The position numbers and the translations under genes are program-made. DNA of 46,640 nt from JAAAOH01 sp041686235. Lineage in GTDB: Bacteria > Spirochaetota > Spirochaetia > DSM-27196 > PWMO01. The notes under the pieces are model-generated. The model did not search any database. It worked only from the letters and a program-made list of their open reading frames with translations, and was not told where the DNA came from. How positions within the stretch are numbered: position 1 is the stretch's first letter; each line of letters begins with the position of its first letter. Shown here piece after piece: positions 41,085 to 46,640 of this stretch. Where the stretch lies: assembly GCA_041686235.1 (NCBI GenBank), contig JAWLED010000013.1:1-46640 (forward strand), in the 5' to 3' direction.

Positions 41085-41189
41085 GAGAACCTTCTCCTTT
41101 GACAAGTGTGTGTATGTAATAACGGCGGGGACCATTAACGGATGCCTCAAGCGGCCCCCGCCGGTTGTTTTAATGCCTCTTCGGCACCG

Positions 41190-42644
41190 TTAGGCGACCT
41201 CGGGGGCCCCAACAGGGGCGAGCTCGAAAATCTTGCCCGGATTCATAATGTTGTTCGGATCCCAAGCCCGCTTGATGCCCTGCATCAGCGCGAGCTCTTT
41301 GGGATCGGCAATCTCCGCCATATAACTCTTACGCTTGATGCCGATGCCATGCTCTCCGGAAATCTTTCCGCCGAGCTTATGGGTGATCCTGTAGAGCTCG
41401 CGCAGGATCCTTGGCTCGATCTCGTGCCAGTATTTCTCACTGTGGGCAGGGTTCTTCACCAGCGTTGCGTGCAGGTTCCCGTCACCGGCGTGGCCGTAGC
41501 ACGGGATGGCGGTATCGAACTCCTTCGAAAGCCGCTCGAGCTCCGGGATCATATCCGGGATGCTCGCGTAGGGAACCACGATGTCTTCGAGGCTCTGCAC
41601 GGGACTGTATACCTTGAACGCCTCGGCAATGTTTCGCCGCACGCTCCACACCCGCTCCTGGGTGGTGGAGTTATCTGCGACGTACACCTCGGTCGCCCCG
41701 TTGTCCATAAGAATATCACCGGTGGTTTCGAGATCGTTCTCTACCTGCTCGGGGTCCGTGCCGTCGAGCTCGATGAGCAGCATTGCACCGGCATCCTCGT
41801 AGGGAAGGTTTTCGTTGAGGTAGTTGCAGGAGGTCTGCACCGAGCTCTGGTCCATGAACTCGATACTCGTCGGCACGAGGCCTCGGCCCATGAGGATGGG
41901 AACGGTGTCTATTGCCTCTTGGGGCGAGTTGAACAGACACAGCAGATTGCCTTTCGCCGTGGGTAAGCCGATGAGCTTCACCGTGGCTTTCGTCACGATC
42001 CCGAGCGTTCCCTCAGAGCCGACGATGAGCTGCTTGAGGTCGTAGCCGGTCACGTCTTTGGAGAGCTTTCCACCGAGCTCCACGATGTCCCCGGTAGGAG
42101 TCACGAGCTCGAGCCCGATAATGTAGCGCCCGGTCACCCCGTACTTCACCGCTTTCCCCCCGCCGGCGTTTTCGGCGATATTTCCGCCGAGATAGCAGGA
42201 CTGGAGACTCATCGGATAGCCGGCAAATAGAAGGCCTTTTTCGGCCACGGCGTTGTTGAGCTCATTGGTCACGATGCCGGCTTCCGCCACCGCAACCATG
42301 TTGCTGTAATCGATCTCGATGATCTTATTCATCTTCTCGACCGACAGGGAGATACCGCCCAGATGCGGAATGGAACCGCCCGAGAGGCCCGAGCCGGCAC
42401 CACGCGGGGTGATGGGAATGAGCTCGCGGTTGGCAAGCTTGACGACCTCGGCAACTTCTTCGCTCGTGGTGGGCGTCACGGCAACGTCGGGCATGTGGCC
42501 ATAGACGTCGGCCGGAGTTTCATCGTGAGAGTAGGTCTCGAGCTTTTCGTGGTCGGTGATCACGTTGCGCTCGCCGAGGATACCAATGAGCTCATCTACG
42601 ATTTTCTTGTTAATAGTGTTGTATTCCATAGTCGCGCCCTTCAT
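41190..42644 (-). CDS. FAD-linked lactate dehydrogenase, Etf-associated (GlcD type)
   Basis: A 484-residue flavoprotein. The FAD_binding_4 domain (about 40-220) has ITPRGAGSGLSGGSIP, AGYPMSLQSCYLGGNIAENAGGGKAVKYGVT and GSEGTLGIVTKATVKLI. The FAD-oxidase C domain has GHAGDGNLHATLV, the metal/lactate-site region LGGKISGEHGIGIKRKSYM and a final NNIMNPGKIFEL. Together with EtfAB it should form the NAD-dependent, ferredoxin-driven (confurcating) lactate dehydrogenase known from Acetobacterium woodii (LctBCD). D- or L-lactate specificity is not decidable here. Its ATG overlaps the etfA stop. Confidence 0.88.
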   Translation of the reverse strand: MKGATMEYNTINKKIVDELIGILGERNVITDHEKLETYSHDETPADVYGHMPDVAVTPTTSEEVAEVVKLANRELIPITPRGAGSGLSGGSIPHLGGISLSVEKMNKIIEIDYSNMVAVAEAGIVTNELNNAVAEKGLLFAGYPMSLQSCYLGGNIAENAGGGKAVKYGVTGRYIIGLELVTPTGDIVELGGKLSKDVTGYDLKQLIVGSEGTLGIVTKATVKLIGLPTAKGNLLCLFNSPQEAIDTVPILMGRGLVPTSIEFMDQSSVQTSCNYLNENLPYEDAGAMLLIELDGTDPEQVENDLETTGDILMDNGATEVYVADNSTTQERVWSVRRNIAEAFKVYSPVQSLEDIVVPYASIPDMIPELERLSKEFDTAIPCYGHAGDGNLHATLVKNPAHSEKYWHEIEPRILRELYRITHKLGGKISGEHGIGIKRKSYMAEIADPKELALMQGIKRAWDPNNIMNPGKIFELAPVGAPEVA

Positions 42645-43654
42645 GACTTCCCTCCCGTCGCCTTCTTACCGTTTTCATCGAGCTTCTCGATGAGTCGAGG
42701 CAGGACCTCAAACAAGTCTCCCACAATGGAAAAGTCGGCGATTTTGTGAATATTTGCTTCCGGGTCGTTGTTTACCGCAACGATCGTTTCGGCGGTCTTG
42801 ATACCGGCAAGCTGTTGAATCGAGCCGGAGATGCCGCAGGCAAAATAGAGCTTTGGTGATATGGTCTTTCCGCTCAGTCCGACCTGATGAGGATAGGAAA
42901 TCCAACCGCGGTCGACCGCGTCCCGGCTGGCCCCGATCGCAGCGTCGAAACGGGTGGCCAGTTTGCGGATGATCTCGAAGTTGTCTCCCTTCTTCAGTCC
43001 GCGTCCGCCGGAGATAACCATTTCCGCCTCTTGGATGTCTACGTCCTCATCCTCGTTGTGGCGATACCCGAGGACCTCTACGCGCCCGTCGACAAAGCTC
43101 TCTTCGAACGGGACCTCGATGATCTTGCCTTCGCGGGTGGTGTCCGCCTCGAGTGGTCGGGAAGATTTGGGACGAACGGTGGCCATCTGCGGCCGCTTGT
43201 AAGGCGTCTTTATGGTAGCCATGATATTTCCGCCGATTGCCGGCCGCGTCTGGAGGAGCTGGCCCGTCTCGGGGTCGATATCGAGATCGGTGCAGTCGGC
43301 GGTGAGGCCGGTATCCGCGCCAATCGAGACGTGCGGCATAAGTGTCCTGCCCGTCGTCGTTGCGGCGGCGAGGATCGTGTGTGGGTCGTACTGCTCGATT
43401 AGTTTGACGAGGATTCGACTGTAGGTCTCCACGACGAAGTCGTCGAGAGCATCGTTTTTAATGTAGTAGACCTCATCGGCACCGCGGTGGATGAGCTCTT
43501 GCAGCTGCTCCTCGGAGAGCTTCCCCCCGATGACCACCGATGCAAGCTTCGTTTCGAGCTTGTCGGCAAGGGTGCGTCCCCGGGCCAAAAGCTCGAAAGA
43601 GACGCCTTTCAGCGATGTTCCGTCTTGTTCTGCTAACGTCCATACAAAACTCAT
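42641..43654 (-). CDS. etfA: Electron transfer flavoprotein, alpha subunit
   Basis: A 337-residue subunit. The N-terminal part (ASVVIGGKLSEEQLQELIHRGADEVYYI, DPHTILAAATTTGRTLMPHVSIGADTGLTADCTDL) is followed by the FAD-binding domain: VISGGRGLKKGDNFE, LSGKTISPKLYFACGISGSIQQLAGIK, VAVNNDPEANIHKIADFSIVGDLFEVLP. A GGAGG ribosome site lies before ATG 43654, and etfB ends 17 bases upstream. Length and motifs fit bifurcating-type Etf of anaerobes. It lacks the extra N-terminal ferredoxin domain some LDH-linked EtfA proteins carry. Confidence 0.92.
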   Translation of the reverse strand: MSFVWTLAEQDGTSLKGVSFELLARGRTLADKLETKLASVVIGGKLSEEQLQELIHRGADEVYYIKNDALDDFVVETYSRILVKLIEQYDPHTILAAATTTGRTLMPHVSIGADTGLTADCTDLDIDPETGQLLQTRPAIGGNIMATIKTPYKRPQMATVRPKSSRPLEADTTREGKIIEVPFEESFVDGRVEVLGYRHNEDEDVDIQEAEMVISGGRGLKKGDNFEIIRKLATRFDAAIGASRDAVDRGWISYPHQVGLSGKTISPKLYFACGISGSIQQLAGIKTAETIVAVNNDPEANIHKIADFSIVGDLFEVLPRLIEKLDENGKKATGGKS

Positions 43655-43671
43655 GTATTGTCCTCCGGTAT

Positions 43672-44469
43672 TTATACGAGTTCTTTCTCTTTCAAGTAGG
43701 CAATGAGCTCATCGAGTGCACCCTCGGTACCCTCGCCGTCTGTGGCGTGAACCACGCGACCCTCCCGCGAGACCTTCGGCGTTCGAATCTTTACCACGCG
43801 GGTTGGAGAGCCCTTGAGTCCGAGGTTGGCATCTTCAAAGGGAAGGCTTTCGGCGGTATAGGTTGGTATTTCGGTGCGCCGGGCTCGCTTTTTCCCCGAA
43901 AGCGTGGGAAGCATCGGAGCGGCAATTTCCTTTACCACGGTCAGCACGGCCGGTTTCGGCAGACGGAGCTTCTGGTATCCGCCCTCCACCATCCGTTCCA
44001 CTTCTATGGAATCGTCGGTGACCGCGTCGACTGACGCAACGTAGCTTGCCAGCGGCACGTCGAGCCAGGCCGCGGTGCACGGGCCGACTTGGCCGGTGTC
44101 CCCGTCCGTCGCGCGTTCTCCGAAGATGACAAGATCGTATGCCGGAAGACTCTTGATGGTTTCTGCAATGGTGTACGATGTTGCCCAGGTGTCCGAACCA
44201 CCGAACTTTTTGTCCGACAAAAGAATGCCGTCGTCGCACCCCATCGAGATCGCCTCTCGGATGGCTTTGGCGGCTTTCGGCGGCCCCATACTGATGACGG
44301 TTATCGAAGCCCCGTATTTCTCTTTGAGGTCTACCCCGAGTTGAATCGAGTAAAGATCGAGCGGGTTTACCACCGCTTCGACACCCTCTCGCATCATCGT
44401 ACCGCTTTCCGGATCCATCTTTACTTTGTTGGAATCCGGCACCTGCTTGATTGGAATTACAATGTTCAT
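43672..44469 (-). CDS. etfB: Electron transfer flavoprotein, beta subunit
   Basis: A 265-residue subunit beginning MNIVIPIKQVPDSNKVKMDPESGTMMREGVEAVVNPLDLYSIQLGVDLKEKYG. It has VISMGPPKAAKAIREAISMGCDDGILLSDKKFGGSDTWATSYTIAETI and FGERATDGDTGQVGPCTAAWL, the nucleotide-binding segment of bifurcating Etfs. First gene of the lactate operon, with GGAGG before the ATG. An LldR/PdhR-like operator lies 120 bases upstream. EtfB holds the second FAD/AMP site and gates electrons between NADH and ferredoxin. Confidence 0.92.
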   Translation of the reverse strand: MNIVIPIKQVPDSNKVKMDPESGTMMREGVEAVVNPLDLYSIQLGVDLKEKYGASITVISMGPPKAAKAIREAISMGCDDGILLSDKKFGGSDTWATSYTIAETIKSLPAYDLVIFGERATDGDTGQVGPCTAAWLDVPLASYVASVDAVTDDSIEVERMVEGGYQKLRLPKPAVLTVVKEIAAPMLPTLSGKKRARRTEIPTYTAESLPFEDANLGLKGSPTRVVKIRTPKVSREGRVVHATDGEGTEGALDELIAYLKEKELV

Positions 44470-44589
44470 TCAGCTCCTCCGAACCGATTCCGGAATGGAT
44501 TATGGTTTTGCCGTTATGCGCCCGATCCGTCTCGAAGCTCCACACTCGGCTGGTAAACCCACACTCCGGAAATATGGGTTGTTGCTCAG

Positions 44590-44602
44590 TTGGTCTGACC
44601 AA
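44590..44602. promoter_or_regulatory. LldR/PdhR-type operator of the lactate operon
   Basis: TTGGTCTGACCAA, a perfect TTGGT-N3-ACCAA palindrome, which is the established binding motif of FadR-subfamily regulators such as PdhR and LldR. It would cover the predicted start of transcription (about 44600) of etfB, so binding should block it. Confidence 0.75.
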
Positions 44603-44606
44603 TTAC

Positions 44607-44635
44607 AGACTGCACCCACTCTTGCGAGCTGTCAA
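44607..44635 (-). promoter_or_regulatory. Candidate promoter of the lactate operon
   Basis: Minus strand TTGACA (44635-44630) is a perfect -35 box. At 17 bases the -10 position reads CAGTCT (44612-44607), which is weak, so an activator or another spacing (TGTAAT at 44607-44602) may matter. Confidence 0.45.
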
Positions 44636-44758
44636 GAATAAATTCATACAATATAAGTACATATTTTATCGATATAATTTGCTCTGATCTGCGGCCGGCC
44701 GCGCACCACGGCGCGTTATACGGCACCGCGGCGCGGCGGTGCCCCGCGGCTACCGCTT

Positions 44759-44800
44759 GGGCCGCGCCATACGGGCCGCGCCATACGGGCCGCGCCATGG
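44759..44800. repeat. Three tandem 14-bp repeats
   Basis: GGGCCGCGCCATAC at 44759-44772 and 44773-44786, with a third copy ending GG instead of AC (44787-44800). They lie between the divergent lactate operon and the second oxidase gene. Confidence 0.9.
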
Positions 44801-44849
44801 TTAGCGCTTGGGGTATCGGGTTCGGTTTACAAAAAAACTCATGTTTTTG

Positions 44850-44878
44850 TTGCGTGTCCGTCGGAGCCGTGCTACGCT
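44850..44878 (+). promoter_or_regulatory. Candidate promoter of the second GlcD-type gene
   Basis: TTGCGT (44850-44855), 17 bases, TACGCT (44873-44878). The start would be near 44885, about 43 bases before the ATG. No good ribosome site is visible. Confidence 0.4.
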
Positions 44879-44927
44879 TTTTTCCTATTCCAGCAGTTAC
44901 GCAGCATGCGGCAATACGGTGTTCACA

Positions 44928-46334
44928 ATGAATAAGATTTCCCAACTCCACAGTATATTCGCAGACCGAGTCATCGACGGCGACGATACAGCCAAGGCCA
45001 AGTATGGGCGCGATCAGGTAGGGCACAGCAAATATTGGCAAACACCGCAGGCGGTGGTGTTTCCCGAAAACAGCGGAGAGGTCGCCGCGCTCATGCGCTG
45101 GGCGAACGAGACCGGTACTCCGGTCACGCCCCGTGGCGCCGGAAGCGGGCTTACCGGAGGGGCTATTCCTGCCGCCGATGGTGTGGTGTGCAGCTTCGAG
45201 CGGATGAACCGCATCCTCGAGATCGACACCGACAATCTGATGGTCGTCGTCGAGCCCGGCGTGGTTACCAACGAGCTCGACGCCTCACTCGCCGAGCACG
45301 GCCTGTTCTTTGCCGGCTACCCCATGAGCGAGGACATCTGCCATATCGGCGGCAATGTCGCCGAAAACGCCGGCGGCGGCCGCGCCGTTAAATACGGAAC
45401 AACGAGCACCTATGTCCTTGGTGCAGAAGTCGTAACACCCGCCGGCGAGCTCATGCACCTCGGTGGAAAGCGGCTCAAAGACGTCACCGGCTACAATCTG
45501 CTGCAACTAATCGTCGGCTCCGAGGGCACCCTCGGACTGTTGGTCAAGCTCTACATCCGCGTCATACCTCGGCCCAAAGCCCGGGGGGTCGTCTTTGCCT
45601 CCTTTCCCGACGCACCGGCGGCCGCGCGCACCGTTGCAGAGCTAAAGGCGCGCGCCGGCAGCGCGCTCTCTGCAATCGAGTTCGTCGATGGGGTAACGAC
45701 TCGCGCCACCAACGAAAGCATGCCCCAAAAGCAGCGCACCGAGCTCCCCGCCGGCGCCGACGCCTACCTGCTCATCGAGCTCGACGCTTCAGACAATGCG
45801 GAACTCGCTGCCCCGCTTTCCACTGCCGCACAGATCGTGGCCGAGGAATCCGGCAATGTGTTTGTCTCCGGCAGCAACGCGCAGGCACAGGAAAACGCGT
45901 GGCGGCTGAGAAAGAACATTGCCTGGTGGGTCAAACGCTCGGCCAAAGAGTTTCACTCGCTCGAGGACGTGGTCGTTCCCCCGGCCGCGGTATCCGAGCT
46001 CGTCGAGCTCGTGCAGCGCCTACGCGAGCGCTACGAGATTCCCATTGCCATGTTCGGCCACGCAGGCGACGGCAACTTCCACGTAACGCCGATGAAGTCC
46101 GAGTCGATGACACCCGAGGACTGGGAAGAAACCGAACACAGCCTGCTCGAGGAGCTCTACCGCCACGTCCGCACACTCGGCGGAACGATCAGCGGCGAGC
46201 ACGGCATCGGGCGAAAGCGCGGGAAGTACCTCCATCTCGTCCTCGACGAGCCCACGATCACGACAATGCGCGCTCTCAAGACGGCGCTCGACCCCAACAA
46301 CGTGCTCAACCCCGGCGTCATTTTCGAGCCGTGA
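44928..46334 (+). CDS. FAD-linked oxidase, GlcD/lactate dehydrogenase type
   Basis: A 468-residue paralogue of the Etf-linked dehydrogenase on the opposite strand. FAD-binding segments are TPRGAGSGLTGGAIPAADG, AGYPMSEDICHIGGNVAENAGGGRAVKYG and GSEGTLGLLVKLYIRV. C-domain segments are MFGHAGDGNFHVTPM, LGGTISGEHGIGRKRGKYL and NNVLNPGVIFEP. It may oxidise D-lactate, glycolate or another 2-hydroxy acid; no Fe-S partner (GlcF) or second Etf gene is beside it, so it could share EtfAB. ATG 44928 is chosen because the part upstream (frame open to 44808) is unlike the family. Confidence 0.88.
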   Translation: MNKISQLHSIFADRVIDGDDTAKAKYGRDQVGHSKYWQTPQAVVFPENSGEVAALMRWANETGTPVTPRGAGSGLTGGAIPAADGVVCSFERMNRILEIDTDNLMVVVEPGVVTNELDASLAEHGLFFAGYPMSEDICHIGGNVAENAGGGRAVKYGTTSTYVLGAEVVTPAGELMHLGGKRLKDVTGYNLLQLIVGSEGTLGLLVKLYIRVIPRPKARGVVFASFPDAPAAARTVAELKARAGSALSAIEFVDGVTTRATNESMPQKQRTELPAGADAYLLIELDASDNAELAAPLSTAAQIVAEESGNVFVSGSNAQAQENAWRLRKNIAWWVKRSAKEFHSLEDVVVPPAAVSELVELVQRLRERYEIPIAMFGHAGDGNFHVTPMKSESMTPEDWEETEHSLLEELYRHVRTLGGTISGEHGIGRKRGKYLHLVLDEPTITTMRALKTALDPNNVLNPGVIFEP

Positions 46335-46448
46335 CGGGGCGGGCACCCAACGCGGATCGGCACGACAAGCGCGGGGCGCCTCCGGCGGCTGAAAGCGTGC
46401 AGTCTGGGTGCCGCGCGTTTGCGGCGCAGTTTGCGGCGCAACATATGA

Positions 46449-46478
46449 TTGACAGCCGCGATCGGCGACGGTTATAGT
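46449..46478 (+). promoter_or_regulatory. Promoter of tRNA-Val
   Basis: TTGACA (46449-46454), 18 bases, TATAGT (46473-46478), 12 bases before the tRNA. Confidence 0.75.
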
Positions 46479-46490
46479 ATCTTTAGTCGG

Positions 46491-46561
46491 GGGCGATTAA
46501 CTCAGTGGGAGAGTGCTACCTTCACACGGTAGAAGTCGCTGGTTCAAATCCAGCATCGCCC
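46491..46561 (+). tRNA. tRNA-Val (anticodon CAC)
   Basis: Acceptor stem GGGCGAT/ATCGCCC, D arm ACTC/GAGT, anticodon stem CTACC/GGTAG with loop TTCACAC (anticodon CAC, 46523-46525), and T arm GCTGG-TTCAAAT-CCAGC. All stems pair fully. The discriminator A is 46562; CCA is not encoded. It decodes GUG. Confidence 0.95.
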
Positions 46562-46638
46562 AACTCTGTTCATAAAAATGAACCATCAGGGGTAAACTGG
46601 GCGTGCGTTCCGCACGTCCAGCATCGCCCAACTCTGTT
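46549..46638 (+). repeat. 22-bp direct repeat of the tRNA-Val 3' end
   Basis: 46549-46570 (T-arm end, acceptor strand and eight trailing bases) is repeated without mismatch at 46617-46638. Between them are a GTTCAT-AAAA-ATGAAC hairpin (46568-46583) and an 11-bp hairpin around 46597-46620 that overlaps the second copy. This looks like a tRNA attachment-site duplication or a partial tandem duplication. Confidence 0.85.
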
Positions 46639-46640
46639 TT

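Overview
The window looks like a chromosomal scaffold piece from a GC-rich, Gram-negative, fermentative bacterium, most likely a free-living spirochaete (Spirochaeta/Alkalispirochaeta-like). Supporting signs are the acidic proteins, secreted proteins whose mature ends read AGG(x)QEE, an outer-membrane TonB/BtuB system, DUF4914 and DUF3187 genes, and a ferredoxin-dependent 2-oxoacid oxidoreductase coupled to butyrate kinase. The genus is inference. Three runs of exactly 100 N (6133-6232, 24368-24467, 32295-32394) are scaffold placeholders. The reading frame of the TonB-dependent receptor shows that at least the second is not a true length.

Region by region. (1) 173-5588: a plus-strand operon behind a textbook sigma-54 promoter: butyrate kinase, a P-loop ATPase, a four-subunit 2-oxoacid:ferredoxin oxidoreductase (order D-A-B-C) and phosphate butyryltransferase. 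Together they would turn (branched) 2-oxo acids into acyl-CoA, acyl phosphate, acid and ATP. A PIN-like nuclease gene follows and runs into gap 1. (2) 6269-9472: a minus-strand trio of lipoproteins (LpoB-like, COG3014-like, LPP20-like) under one good sigma-70 promoter. (3) 9625-14476: a FecR-domain protein with in-frame 42-bp repeats, a small unknown protein, an ankyrin lipoprotein, a DUF3187 outer-membrane protein, a UroD-family protein and a cupin. (4) 14644-16908: a polar amino-acid ABC importer (binding protein, permease, ATPase). (5) 17070-20295, minus strand: a photoactive-yellow-protein homologue with the chromophore-site residues kept, followed by two histidine kinases, one carrying an N-terminal receiver. 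This is the most unusual system in the window. (6) 20462-21535: a parvulin-type foldase with its own consensus promoter and terminator. (7) 21669-26843, minus strand: an ABC-class ATPase (PF09818 type), then TonB and a BtuB-like receptor under a cobalamin riboswitch. (8) 27018-34037: DUF1820, YihY/BrkB, a GH65 phosphorylase, a short-chain dehydrogenase, an ASCH-domain protein, a 19-bp tandem repeat containing gap 3, and an Mrp-type Fe-S carrier with a DUF971 tail. (9) 34109-46334: a PEPCK-like DUF4914 protein, then a lactate/C3 metabolism block: malic enzyme-phosphotransacetylase fusion, FadR-type GntR regulator, lactate permease, FAD-linked lactate dehydrogenase with EtfA and EtfB, and a second GlcD-type oxidase. 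(10) 46491-46561: tRNA-Val(CAC), whose 3' end is duplicated 68 bp downstream.

How they work together. The lactate operon (etfB-etfA-ldh-permease) resembles the electron-confurcating lactate dehydrogenase system of anaerobes. A TTGGT-N3-ACCAA operator sits at its predicted transcription start, and a related site lies next to the promoter of the GntR gene, which overlaps the malic enzyme gene. Several genes (pyp homologue, ASCH, mrp, possibly lpoB-like) have a near-consensus promoter whose -10 box ends only 6-10 bases before the start codon and lack a Shine-Dalgarno sequence, suggesting leaderless mRNAs. GC-rich tandem repeats (7, 14, 19, 42 and about 47 bp units) are scattered between genes and at one gene start. 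All functional calls rest on reading the sequence; no database search was run.
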